A stretch of 64,000 bases of DNA from Verrucomicrobiota bacterium (lineage in GTDB: Bacteria > Verrucomicrobiota > Verrucomicrobiia > Limisphaerales > JADJPG01): contig JADJPG010000012.1 in assembly GCA_016713365.1 (NCBI GenBank), positions 1-64,000 of the forward strand, written 5' to 3'. Made by a program: the position numbers and the translations under genes. Shown piece after piece: positions 26,825-35,939 of this stretch; the stretch's first letter is position 1, and each line of letters starts with the position of its first letter. The notes beneath the pieces are model-generated. The model was not told the origin of the DNA, ran no database searches, and saw only the letters and a list, made by a program, of their open reading frames with translations.

Positions 26825-27661
26825 TCACTCGCCCGACGTTGGCGGCTTCAACAGAAATGGCATGGGACGGCTCGACCGCCGCATCGCCTCAATTCGCTGA
26901 AACCCAAACTCCTCATATAAGCGATGAGCGTCCTTGGTGCACAAGTGTTGGTTGATGGTTTGTAACTGCGGGTGCGCCAGGAAACTTTCCACGAGCCACT
27001 TGCCCAGTCCGCGACCGCGATGGGCTGGGTCGACGATGACGTCGCACACCCACGTAAATGTCGCGTGGTCAGTCACGCCCCGAATGAGCCCCACCTGCCG
27101 TCCACGATGAACCAAATGCAGGCAGATCGAGTGTTGGAGCGACTTTTCAATCACTTCGCGGGAACGGTCGTCCGCCCAGTATGTGGATCGGAGCAGCGCA
27201 CAAATCGCATCCAGATCGCCTTTGGCAGAATCGTCGCTCAGGAAATACTCGCCCCGGTTCCATTCGTTGAAGGCGTTCGGCAGCGAAGCTTCGCCCGCGC
27301 GATTCGAAGGCGAATAGTGAACTTCCGCACGGACAATTCTCGCAAGATTGTTCAGCGTCAACACCTCGGCCGCATCCAGATTGTTCACGCTACGATATAA
27401 CAGCGTCACACTCCTCACGCCCACCAGCACCTGCATCAACTCGAACCTCAAATCCGGGTACGCTTCCAAACCCTGCCTGAAGTAATCCCGGAGCGCTGAC
27501 TTGCCCACCAAAGTCCCTGACTCGATTCCAGCCAGCTTCGGGACGAACGGCGACGTAAACTCGATCTCGTCCGCGTAATGCGCAAGAATCGCTTCCATAT
27601 CGTGACGGTTCCACGCGGTGATCCATTCTTGGGCAAGACGCCTTGCGCTCTCTTCGTTCAT
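26825..27661 (-). CDS. NTF2-like (SnoaL) domain fused to a GNAT acetyltransferase
   Basis: A 278-residue two-domain protein from the ATG at 27661; an earlier in-frame start would add 12 residues. Residues 1-115 are an NTF2/SnoaL-like cone (LAQEWITAWNRHDMEAILAH, then GKSALRDYFRQGLEAYPDL). Residues about 140-278 are GNAT: motif A reads VCDVIVDPAHRGRGLGKWLV with the RGRGLG acetyl-CoA loop, followed by LYEEFGFQRIE. The frame is continuous and both halves look complete. The acetyl acceptor is unknown. Confidence 0.82.
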   Translation of the reverse strand: MNEESARRLAQEWITAWNRHDMEAILAHYADEIEFTSPFVPKLAGIESGTLVGKSALRDYFRQGLEAYPDLRFELMQVLVGVRSVTLLYRSVNNLDAAEVLTLNNLARIVRAEVHYSPSNRAGEASLPNAFNEWNRGEYFLSDDSAKGDLDAICALLRSTYWADDRSREVIEKSLQHSICLHLVHRGRQVGLIRGVTDHATFTWVCDVIVDPAHRGRGLGKWLVESFLAHPQLQTINQHLCTKDAHRLYEEFGFQRIEAMRRSSRPMPFLLKPPTSGE

Positions 27662-27779
27662 GGGACCGACCGTGAGCGAAGCGCGGAACTTTGACAAGCG
27701 AGTGCCTACCCGGATGAGAGGCTGGGAATAACCTCGCTTTGCACGACGCGCCTCTTGGATCTAATCTCCATCAATCGTA

Positions 27780-28592
27780 ATGGACCAGCCACCCCTGCTT
27801 CCGAAGCTGACGCCGGCCGAGATCAGCGACCTCGCCCGCGCGAAGGCACTGCTGGAGAACCCCGGCTTCACCGCACGATTGGCGGGAACATTGGGCAAAC
27901 CCATTGAGCAAGGATTCAAACTCCTGCCAAGCGGCTGGCAGGGCGTCGTGAACAAAGCGGCCAAGGCCTCGCTCATCAGCGCCCTGAACGCCGCCGTCAC
28001 GACGATGGGAAGCAAGCAGCCCAGGAGCGCTTCAGAACGCTGGCATAAAATGCTGGTCGGCGCGTCCGGCGGCGTGGGCGGATTGTTTGGACTCGCCGCC
28101 CTGCCCGTGGAACTGCCCGTCTCCACCACGCTGATGTTGCGGTCGATCGCGGACATCGCTCGCAGCGAAGGTCACGATATCAAGGACCCCGTCATCAAAC
28201 TGTCGTGCCTCGAAGTGTTCGCCCTCGGCAGCAAGTCAGATGTCGACGACGCGGCCGAGGGAACCTACTGGGCCGTCCGCGCCGGTCTCGCCAAAGCCGT
28301 CTCCGAAGCTGCGGCTTACCTCGCTCAAAAGAACGCCGTCGAGCAAAGTGCACCCGCCCTGCTCCGGTTGGTGACGGCCATTGCCGGTCGATTCGGCGTC
28401 ATCGTTTCAGAGCAAGCAGCGGCGAAGGCGGTACCCATCGTTGGCGCGGCGGGCGGCGCCACCATCAACATCCTGTTCATGTCCCACTTCCAGGACATGG
28501 CTCGCGGCCACTTCATCGTGAAACGACTTGAGTCCAAATACGGCTCGGCGCTGATCCGAGAAGTCTATGGCAGCCTGGCAATTCCGGTCTGA
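27780..28592 (+). CDS. EcsC family protein
   Basis: A 270-residue protein of the EcsC family, named after the third gene of the Bacillus ecs ABC transporter operon, whose role is unclear. Seen: LLPSGWQGVVNKAAKASLIS, a Gly-rich hydrophobic stretch (ASGGVGGLFGLAALPVELPV), MLRSIADIARSEG and the C-terminal AVPIVGAAGGATINILFMSH followed by FQDMARGHFIVKRLE. These are characteristic of EcsC. It is monocistronic in this setting; no ABC transporter is adjacent. Confidence 0.88.
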   Translation: MDQPPLLPKLTPAEISDLARAKALLENPGFTARLAGTLGKPIEQGFKLLPSGWQGVVNKAAKASLISALNAAVTTMGSKQPRSASERWHKMLVGASGGVGGLFGLAALPVELPVSTTLMLRSIADIARSEGHDIKDPVIKLSCLEVFALGSKSDVDDAAEGTYWAVRAGLAKAVSEAAAYLAQKNAVEQSAPALLRLVTAIAGRFGVIVSEQAAAKAVPIVGAAGGATINILFMSHFQDMARGHFIVKRLESKYGSALIREVYGSLAIPV

Positions 28593-28824
28593 CCTCGTAC
28601 AACGCTCGCCCTCGAATCTCTTCCACCGCGGAAGATCTCCGAAAAGCCGAGGCGCTCGACAAAATTCAGATTGAGATCTCTCCTTTGAATTGGCAGAGTC
28701 CGGGTAATCCAACTTATCCGGCTCCGCAGACACGCTCTCGTTTTGGCTGTAGCCACGCCTCTGTCTGGTGGACTGGAAATCAACAAACTACCGCGGCATG
28801 TCGTTAACGGGTTCCGCACTAAAC

Positions 28825-28841
28825 GTTACAAGAAGGTTACA
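28825..28841 (+). promoter_or_regulatory. GTTACA-N5-GTTACA direct repeat before giant gene A
   Basis: Two exact GTTACA copies 11 bp apart (start to start) lie just before the start codon of gene A and overlap its ribosome binding site (AGAAGG, 28831-28836). The same 11-bp-period repeat (GTGACA-N5-GTTACA) is found upstream of genes C and D. Binding by a regulator on one face of the helix is an inference; here the position nearer the start differs from C and D. Confidence 0.4.
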
Positions 28842-28844
28842 ATT

Positions 28845-31800
28845 ATGAAGTCCCTCCGTACTCTTCTGTCCTCACTCATCCTTCCGGCAGCCTTGGGAGC
28901 CGCGGCGTTTCCCGCCATGGCCCTCGACGACTTGTTCATCACGGAGTTCATGGCCGAGAACTCCAATACAATCGAGGACGAGGACGGCGATTCCTCGGAC
29001 TGGGTGGAGCTTTTCAACGGCGGCACCAACACGGTGAATCTCGCGGGCTGGTATCTCACCGATTCCTCCGGGCGACCCGGCTGGCGATTCCCCGCCACCA
29101 ACGTCCCACCCAATGGTTTCCTCCTGGTGTTCGCCTCCGGCAAGGATCGTCGCGTGCCCGGCGCCCCGTTGCATACCGACTTCCGATTGAACGACAGCGG
29201 CGAGTATCTTGCCCTGCTCAAGCCGGACGGCACCACCGTCCAGTCCGCCTACGCGCCTGTTTATCCGCTGCAAGTGCCCGGAATCTCCTACGGCATTCCA
29301 GTCACGCTGAACTCTTCGACAGCTCTCACGGTTGGCGCGCCTGCGAAGTTCACCGTTCCGCTCAATGGCAACGCCGGTTTGTCCTGGACCCAGCCCGGCT
29401 ATGACGATTCGTCTTGGGCCAGCGTCAACAACGGCGTTGGTTTCGAAGCCGACGCGGCTCCCGCTGGTAATCCCGCGCAACTGGCAGATTCCGTCGCGGA
29501 ATTCAGCGGCAACCAGGGCGCCAACGGTTGGTTCTACGGCTACTGGGACAAGAAGTCCGATGGCGACGGCATTTACTCCGCCGACGATTTCACGGCCTTC
29601 CCTCGCGGCACAGGCAATGCGCTCAACAGCACCAACTATTGGAACGGCACCCTCTGGGACATCACCGCGGGCAATTCTCCGTGGACCGAACTCAGCGCCT
29701 CTGGCGGCCATCCGAGTGCCGAGAACGGCAATACCGCCCAACCCATCCACTGGGCCATCCGTCGCTATATCAGTGAAACCAATGGCGCCCTCCGCATCAC
29801 CGGCACCCTCGCGGCCAGCAGCGCCAATGGCACCTGCGGCGACGGCACCATAGGACGCATCCTCGTCGACGGCGTCGAAGTCTTCCAGCGAGATGTCTCC
29901 GCAGTCAGCGTCGGTTATTCCATCGTGGTCAACGCCAGCCTTGGCTCGAAGATCGACTTCGTCATCGACGCCGGTGCGGCCAACAACGACCTCTGCGACG
30001 CCACCACCTTCACCGCCGTCATTCGCACCTCCGCCGGAGCCACCCCTGTCGCCGACACCATTGCCGACTGGTCCCTGTCCGGCCAACAAGGCGCCAATGG
30101 CTGGACCTACGGCTACTTCAACGCCTCCACCGGCGGCACCTACTCCGTCACCAAGTTCGTCTCCTTCCCGTCCGGCACGGGCCCCCATAGCGCCGCCAAC
30201 TACTGGAACGGCGCCGAATGGAAATGGTACGACGGCGAACCTCCCTTCGACACCATCGGCCAGATCGAGGTGCGCCCCAGCACCTTCCTCACCGGCGGCA
30301 TCAACGCCAACGAACACCGCGTCATCCGCCGCTGGACCAGCGAAGTCTCCGGCACCCTCCAAGTCGACTGGCACATCGGCAAGAAAGACCTCAGCGGCAG
30401 CGGCGTGAACTACTTCCTCTTCCACAACGGCACCCAGCGCGACACCTACACCCTCACCGCCACCAACTTCGCCGGCACCAACCGCACCACCGTCATCACC
30501 GGCGTCGCCGTCGGCGACACCATCGACTTCATGATCGCACCCGGCGCCGACATCATTGGCGACACCTGCTACTTCAACGCCACCATCCACGGCCACGGCA
30601 CCCTCGCCGGACAATTCGCTTCCGACGTCGGCCAACTGATGACCAACATCAACTCCTCCGCCTACCTGCGCATTCCCTTCAATGTCGCCGACGTCTCCAC
30701 CATCAACGGGCTCGCGTTACGCATGAAATTCGACGACGGCTTCGCTGCCTACCTCAACGGCGCCCTCGTCGCCCAAGCCAACAGCCCGGAAACCACCGAG
30801 TGGAATTCCGCCGCGCTCACCGCCCGCTCTGACTCCGACGCCGCACAATACACCGACTTCGATCTCGATGAATTTAAGGACCGCCTCGTCAACGGCCAAA
30901 ACATTCTCGCCATCCACGGCCTGAACACATCCGCGACCGACCCAGATTTCCTTCTCGCCGCCGAACTCCTCGCCGTGCGCGCCACCTTGGACGTCAGCGG
31001 CAAGCGGTATTTCTCGGGCCCGACCCCTGGATCCATCAACGGAGTCGGCACCACCCAGATCGGCCCCCTCATCACCCGCCCTGCCCACGCCCCCCTCGAA
31101 CCCGCGGACGCCGAAGACCTCACTATCACCGCCCGGATTAGTCCCACCCTCAACGCCGTCGGCACAGTGAACCTTTACTACCGCGTCATGTACGGCGCGG
31201 AAATCCCGCTCCCCATGCTCGATGACGGCCTGCATGGAGACGGCGTGGCCGGCGACGGCATCTACGGCGCCAGCGTGCCGCACACCGCCTACACGCCGGG
31301 CCAGATGGTGCGCTACTACATCCTCGCCATCGACACCGCCAGCAAGACCACCCGTCTGCCCGCCCTCGGAGATACCAACAACACCACGCTCTACTTCGGC
31401 ACCGTCGTGCAAGATCCCACGCTGACGAACTCCCTCCCCGTGCTCCACTGGTTCACCCAGGCCACGATCAACTCCACCACCTTCGCGCGCGCTTCCTTCT
31501 ACTGGAGAGGCGAGTTCTACGACAACGTGAAGATGAACACCCACGGCCAGTCCAGCGGCGGCTTCCGCAATCACAGCTACAACGTCGACTTCAATCCCGA
31601 CCACAACTTCAAGCCGGACGCCGACATTCCCCGCGTGGACGACATCAACCTCCTCAGCAGCTACGCAGACAAGTCCCACATGCGGTTGATGCTCTCCTAC
31701 CAGATCTATAACGACTCCGGCCCACGCGCTCCCTACCACTACGTCGTGCCGGCGCGCATGCAGTCCAACGGCGTTTTCCACAGCATCATGCACATCACGG

Positions 31801-32030
31801 AGAACGGGGATGACAGTATCTGGAACGCATTGGCCGCGACAAGCAGGGCGCACTTTACAAGATGTATACGGACCCCTCCGTGGAGGCCAACGCGGAGAAG
31901 AAAACCCGACGCTTCGAGGACAAGTCCGACTTCCGCGCACTCGTGGCGGGAATCAACTCCACCACCAACCGCAACTACATCCACGACAACGTCGACGTCT
32001 CCGAAGCGATCAACTTCTTCGCCGCGATGA
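28845..32030 (+). CDS. Giant protein A, segment 1: signal peptide, LTD, tandem modules, start of CotH domain
   Basis: The intact part runs to about 31816; the last 70 residues after that are out-of-frame. Signal peptide MKSLRTLLSSLILPAALGAA; LTD starting at LFITEFMAENSNT with SSDWVELFNGGTNTVNLAGW; two tandem modules (29475-30027 and 30044-30597); a galactose-binding-like part (LRMKFDDGFAAYLNGALVAQ); an FN3-like stretch (LPMLDDGLHGDGVAGDGIYG); then the CotH core (VKMNTHGQSSGGFRNHSYNV and INLLSSYADKSHMRL). CotH family members can phosphorylate secreted proteins; activity here is untested. Confidence 0.8.
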   Translation: MKSLRTLLSSLILPAALGAAAFPAMALDDLFITEFMAENSNTIEDEDGDSSDWVELFNGGTNTVNLAGWYLTDSSGRPGWRFPATNVPPNGFLLVFASGKDRRVPGAPLHTDFRLNDSGEYLALLKPDGTTVQSAYAPVYPLQVPGISYGIPVTLNSSTALTVGAPAKFTVPLNGNAGLSWTQPGYDDSSWASVNNGVGFEADAAPAGNPAQLADSVAEFSGNQGANGWFYGYWDKKSDGDGIYSADDFTAFPRGTGNALNSTNYWNGTLWDITAGNSPWTELSASGGHPSAENGNTAQPIHWAIRRYISETNGALRITGTLAASSANGTCGDGTIGRILVDGVEVFQRDVSAVSVGYSIVVNASLGSKIDFVIDAGAANNDLCDATTFTAVIRTSAGATPVADTIADWSLSGQQGANGWTYGYFNASTGGTYSVTKFVSFPSGTGPHSAANYWNGAEWKWYDGEPPFDTIGQIEVRPSTFLTGGINANEHRVIRRWTSEVSGTLQVDWHIGKKDLSGSGVNYFLFHNGTQRDTYTLTATNFAGTNRTTVITGVAVGDTIDFMIAPGADIIGDTCYFNATIHGHGTLAGQFASDVGQLMTNINSSAYLRIPFNVADVSTINGLALRMKFDDGFAAYLNGALVAQANSPETTEWNSAALTARSDSDAAQYTDFDLDEFKDRLVNGQNILAIHGLNTSATDPDFLLAAELLAVRATLDVSGKRYFSGPTPGSINGVGTTQIGPLITRPAHAPLEPADAEDLTITARISPTLNAVGTVNLYYRVMYGAEIPLPMLDDGLHGDGVAGDGIYGASVPHTAYTPGQMVRYYILAIDTASKTTRLPALGDTNNTTLYFGTVVQDPTLTNSLPVLHWFTQATINSTTFARASFYWRGEFYDNVKMNTHGQSSGGFRNHSYNVDFNPDHNFKPDADIPRVDDINLLSSYADKSHMRLMLSYQIYNDSGPRAPYHYVVPARMQSNGVFHSIMHITENGDDSIWNALAATSRAHFTRCIRTPPWRPTRRRKPDASRTSPTSAHSWRESTPPPTATTSTTTSTSPKRSTSSPR
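29475..30597 (+). repeat. Tandem pair of about 185-residue modules inside protein A
   Basis: Copy 1 (29475-30027) and copy 2 (30044-30597) share QGANGWFYGYWD/QGANGWTYGYFN, FPRGTG/FPSGTG, NYWNG, a W-rich centre, IRRYISETNGALRITG/IRRWTSEVSGTLQVDW and GSKIDFVIDAGA/GDTIDFMIAPGA. Protein identity is moderate, so this is an old duplication. The pattern resembles carbohydrate-binding beta-sandwich modules, but I do not recognise the family. Confidence 0.7.
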
Positions 32031-33273
32031 TCGTGACGTCGAGCATCGACTGCTGCCACAAGAACTTCTACCTCTACCGCGACTCCGAAGGTGACGGCGA
32101 ATGGGAAATGCTCCCGTGGGATTTCGATCTCAGCTTCGGCCTAACTGGCGGTCCGGTGAAACCTACTGGGATGACCGCGTCTACCCCGAACAACGGCCTC
32201 TTCGTCGGCGGCTCGTTCCCTGGGCGGCGTTCTCTGGTCCGCCAATTCCCGCCACCCGCGCGATGTATCTCCGGCGCGTCCGCACCCTCCAGGATCAACT
32301 CCTCCAAACCAACGGCACCCCCGCCACCGAACTGAATTTTGAAAAGCAGATCGATCAATGGACGGACATAATGGCCGCCGACGGCTTGCTCGACATCGCC
32401 AAGTGGGGCACTTGGGGCGGTGGCAATGGCGGCGACGGAGGTCCCTCCGGTACGCGAATTGACAATCCAACCAACCAGTTTTATCGCACCCTTGCCCAGG
32501 AGGCGGACCGCATCAAAACGAACTACCTCGTCAACCGCCGCCTGTTCGTCTTCACGCAACGAATGAACGCTGGCGCCGATTGGCCGGATGCCCAACCCAC
32601 CAACGCCGTCGCGCTGATTGGCGCTCTCGATTACAACCCCTCCTCGGGGAATCAGGACGAGGAATACCTCCAAATCATCAACACCAACGCTTACGCCCTC
32701 GACATCAGCGGGTGGAAACTTTCTGGCGCGATCCAGCACACCTTCCAAGGTGGTGTGGTCATCCCGCGCGCGCAGGTTCCAGCAATATTCTCCATGTCGT
32801 CGCCAACAAGAAAGCCTTCCGTAGTCGCGCGATCTCGCCTCGCGGCGGCCAGGGCCTCTACATCGAAGGCCCATACGACGGACAGCTCTCCGCCCGTGGC
32901 GAAACGATCGTCCTCTCGGATGACAAAGGCCGCGTCGTCAGCACCAATCTCTATCAAGGCAGCCCGAGTGGACCGCAGCAATACCTGCGCATCACCGAGA
33001 TCATGTATCACCCGCCCACTCCCCCCGCCGGCAGCGTCTACGAAGCGGAGGACTTCGAATACATCGAGCTCCGTAACACCGGCCCGACGAATATCAACCT
33101 GACCGGCGTGCGGTTTGTCCGCGGCATCGACTTCAACTTCACCGGCAGCGCCGTCACCGATCTCGCGCCGGGCGGCTACGTCCTGATCGTCCGCAATCTC
33201 GCCGCCTTCACGTCCCGCTACGGCGCGATCGCCAACATCGCCGGACAATACTCCGGCATCCTGAACAACAGCG
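31817..33273 (+). pseudogene. Giant protein A, middle: end of CotH domain and LTDs spread over three frames
   Basis: Three consecutive fragments in different frames make sense only when joined. 31817-32142 gives YLERIGRDKQGALYKMYTDP up to EMLPWDFDLSFG, the metal-site motif of CotH. 32143-32770 gives NWRSGETYWDDRVYP, then MYLRRVRTLQDQLL and an LTD (EEYLQIINTNAYALDISGW). 32771-33273 gives NILHVVANKKAFRSRA and a further LTD (YLRITEIMYHPPTPPAG, then FEYIELRNTGPTNINLTG). The slip at 32770 lies in a CGCGCGCG tract. Confidence 0.65.
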
Positions 33274-33498
33274 GAAAACATTCAGCTCGACGACTCGGTC
33301 GGGGAAAAGATTCTCGACTTCAACTACAACAATTCCTGGTATCCGATCACGGACGGCCCTGGCGCCTCACTGGTCATCGTCGACGCGAATGCCGACTGGC
33401 GCAGCTGGGATTCGAAAGCCGCCTGGCGCCCGAGCGCGTACGACTTCGGTTCACCGTCGCAAAACGATCCCACGCCGGTCGCGGCTTCAGCACCGGTC

Positions 33499-35334
33499 GT
33501 GATCAACGAGATCCTGACTCACACGGATCTGCCGCAGGTGGACGCGATTGAACTCTTCAACCCTGCCGCCACCGCAGCGAACGTCGGCGGCTGGTTCATC
33601 TCGGATGACTTCGCGAATCCGAAGAAGTTCCGCATTCCGGACGGCACCACGATTCCCGCCGGCGGTTACCTGGTGTTTGAGGAAACCACTTCCTTCGGCA
33701 TCGGACCGAATGCGTTTTCATTCAGCTCCAAGGGCGACGAGGCCTTCATCTTCTCTGGCAACGGCACCAACCTGACCGGTTACGTGCAAGGCGAAGAATT
33801 TGGCGCCGCCGAGAACGGCGTCTCGTTCGGACGCCATACCTTCGTGGTCACCTACAACACGACCAATCACATTACGAACACACACTTCGTGGCTCAGGCG
33901 TCGCTCAGCATCGGCTCGGCAAACGGACAGCCGAAGGTCGGCCCGGTCGTGATCAGCGAAATCAATTACCGCCCCGTCGAACCAAGTCTCGGCGTCGACA
34001 ACGAGATCGATGAATACATCGAGATCGCGAACATCACCGGCGCCCCCGTGACTCTCTTTGATCCCGCGAATCCGGCCAACACCTGGCGTCTCCGCAGCGC
34101 GGTGGATTTCAACTTCCCGACGAACGTCACCCTCGCCGCAGGCCAGCATGCGTTGCTCGTAAGTTTCAATCCGCTCGAAGCCGCGAAGCTCGCCACTTTC
34201 CGCGCTCGCTTCAGCGTTGCTCAAGACGTGCCGGTGCTCGGACCTTGGGACGGTCAGCTGTCGAATGATGGCGAGAGCATCCGCCTCTATCGCCCCGATT
34301 CACCGGAAGCCGGTGAGGTGCCCTACATCCTCGTTGATCAGGTCGACTATGCCAACCAATTGCCCTGGGCGGCCGCGGCGGATGGCATCGGTCCCTCGCT
34401 CCAGCGCCTCGTCGAGTCGATCTACGGAAACGATCCACGCAACTGGACCGCGGTCGGTCCGTCCGCCGGTTTGAGCTACGTCTCGGGCGGAACGCCGCCG
34501 ACAGTTACGACGCAACCTTCCGCAACGATTGCCGTCGTCGGTCGCACGGCAATCTTCTCCGTCGATGTCGCAGGCTCGGCGCCCTTCTTCTATCAATGGC
34601 GGTTCAACGGCGTGAACCTCTACGGCGCGAACACTCGTCAGCTCTCCCTGCCGAATCTTCAGGCGAGGCAGGCGGGCAGCTACAGCGTCGTCATCTTCAA
34701 CTCCGCCGGCAGCACCGAAAGCCAGGCCGCCAACCTCTCCGTGCTCTTCCCGCCGACCATCGCGCTCCAGCCCGTGAGCCGGAACGTCTACATCAAACCG
34801 GATACGAAAGCCGCCAACCTGCCGAACGGAACCAACGTGACCTTCACCGTCGCGGCTTCCAGCGCCAATCTGCCCGTGACCTACCAGTGGAGCTTCAATG
34901 GCGTGGACATCCCCGGCGCCACCTCGCCCTCCTTGACCATCACCAATGTCCAGCTGGAGCACGAAGGTGACTACATCTGCGCCGTCACCGATAGCGTCGA
35001 TACGATCCTCAGCGCGCCTGCGCGGCTCGTTCCGTGGATCTCGCCGACCATCGTGATCAAGCCGGCCGATCTCACCGGCGGCCGCCGGTTCTCCCTTCAC
35101 CACCAGCGTCGAGGTCACCGGAAATCCCGTACCCTTTGCTTACAGCTGGCGCCGGAACCTCGGCTCCGTGGTCGTGGCCACGAACTCCGGCAACTACAAG
35201 GCCAACTACGTGACCTTGAACTCGACGAACTCGTTGCTGCTCCTGACCAACAACATCAAGGACAGCAATTTCGTGATGCGCATCGTGGTCTACAACGCCG
35301 CCAACACGGCACCCGGTGCCACCGCCACGTTTAA
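33499..35334 (+). CDS. Giant protein A, segment with LTDs and Ig-like domains
   Basis: The same frame is already homologous from 33274 (ENIQLDDSVGEKILDFNYNN). It holds LTDs starting at INEILTHTDLPQVDAIELFN and ISEINYRPVEPSLGVDNEID, then two Ig-like domains (PFFYQWRFNGVNLYGANTRQ and VTYQWSFNGVDIPGATSPSL, each ending in a GxYxxxVxN-type strand) with a YIKPDTKAANLPNGTNVTF link. The frame is correct up to about 35077, where a 16-bp perfect GC palindrome marks the next shift; later residues are out-of-frame. Confidence 0.75.
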   Translation: MINEILTHTDLPQVDAIELFNPAATAANVGGWFISDDFANPKKFRIPDGTTIPAGGYLVFEETTSFGIGPNAFSFSSKGDEAFIFSGNGTNLTGYVQGEEFGAAENGVSFGRHTFVVTYNTTNHITNTHFVAQASLSIGSANGQPKVGPVVISEINYRPVEPSLGVDNEIDEYIEIANITGAPVTLFDPANPANTWRLRSAVDFNFPTNVTLAAGQHALLVSFNPLEAAKLATFRARFSVAQDVPVLGPWDGQLSNDGESIRLYRPDSPEAGEVPYILVDQVDYANQLPWAAAADGIGPSLQRLVESIYGNDPRNWTAVGPSAGLSYVSGGTPPTVTTQPSATIAVVGRTAIFSVDVAGSAPFFYQWRFNGVNLYGANTRQLSLPNLQARQAGSYSVVIFNSAGSTESQAANLSVLFPPTIALQPVSRNVYIKPDTKAANLPNGTNVTFTVAASSANLPVTYQWSFNGVDIPGATSPSLTITNVQLEHEGDYICAVTDSVDTILSAPARLVPWISPTIVIKPADLTGGRRFSLHHQRRGHRKSRTLCLQLAPEPRLRGRGHELRQLQGQLRDLELDELVAAPDQQHQGQQFRDAHRGLQRRQHGTRCHRHV

Positions 35335-35728
35335 CATCCGCGTGCTGGAGGACACCGATCGCGACGGCGTTCCGGATGTCGTCGAACAAGGTCTCGGCCT
35401 CGACGTCAACAGCGCCGCCGATGCCGCCGGTGATTTGGACCAGGACGGCATGAGCAATCGCGCGGAATTCGTCGCCGGCACCGACCCGGCCAGCAACCTC
35501 AGTTATCTCCGCATCGACGAGAATATCGCCGCGGGCGCCTCGGCGGTGCAGTTCGCGGCCGTCTCCAACCGCACTTACACCGTGCAGTTCTCCGACAACC
35601 TCAGCTCCGGCCCCTGGCAAAGCCTTGCAGACTTGCCGGCTCGATCCACCAACATCGTTCACTCGCTGAACGACCCGAATTGGACGACGAACCGTTACTA
35701 CCGCGTGGTCACCCCGCGTCAGCCCTGA
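35168..35728 (+). CDS. Giant protein A, C-terminal segment with Ca-binding repeats and shared tail
   Basis: 186 residues; the homologous frame begins at about 35078 (SVEVTGNPVPFAYSWRRNLG). It carries a beta domain, then DTDRDGVPDVVEQGLGLDVN and DLDQDGMSNRAEFVAGTDP, matching thrombospondin type 3-like calcium-binding repeats, and the last 60 residues (RTYTVQFSDNLSSGPWQSL to NRYYRVVTPRQP) shared with B, C and D. The tail may be a sorting or anchoring signal; no hydrophobic helix or PEP motif follows it. Confidence 0.75.
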   Translation: MVVATNSGNYKANYVTLNSTNSLLLLTNNIKDSNFVMRIVVYNAANTAPGATATFNIRVLEDTDRDGVPDVVEQGLGLDVNSAADAAGDLDQDGMSNRAEFVAGTDPASNLSYLRIDENIAAGASAVQFAAVSNRTYTVQFSDNLSSGPWQSLADLPARSTNIVHSLNDPNWTTNRYYRVVTPRQP

Positions 35729-35783
35729 GCTGACGTCGGAAAGCTCGCGCCTGCGAGCCGTATAAAATCACCGCTGAAAACGA

Positions 35784-35816
35784 CTGAGGGGCTCACCGGC
35801 CCCTCAGTTTTGTTTT
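35784..35816 (+). terminator. Intrinsic terminator after giant gene A
   Basis: A perfect 8-bp stem CTGAGGGG/CCCCTCAG with an 8-base loop is followed by TTTTGTTTT. It lies 56 bp after the stop of gene A and separates A from B. Confidence 0.9.
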
Positions 35817-35939
35817 CACCGCCGAAGCTCTCTCGCCCGGCGCCTCCTCAAGCATGTCGTGAGAATTAACGATGGTGACGCCATGGCTCCTCGGTTACAC
35901 TCATGGTGAATCCCGGCGATCGATCAACAACGCAAACCC

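Larger units (their letters stand above)
28845..35728 (+). pseudogene. Giant secreted LTD/CotH protein A (frame broken several times)
   Basis: One protein of about 2290 residues when the breaks are bridged. Order: signal peptide, lamin-tail domain (LTD), two copies of a 185-residue module, a beta-sandwich region, a CotH-kinase-like domain ending in LPWDFDLSFG, four or five more LTDs, two Ig-like domains, a further beta domain with SWRRNLGS, calcium-binding DTDRDGVPD repeats and the shared tail YRVVTPRQP. The frame shifts near 31816, 32142 (plus local slips to about 32240), 32770, 33273 and 35077; homology to C and D continues across each. Either the gene is decaying or the assembly has indel errors. 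The RBS is good (AGAAGG, 8-base spacer). A strong terminator follows. Confidence 0.75.

Noticed and set aside
28872..30635. 587-codon minus-strand open frame opposite protein A
   Set aside because: Low-complexity Gly/Val/Ala sequence opposite a signal peptide and LTD; no RBS or domain.
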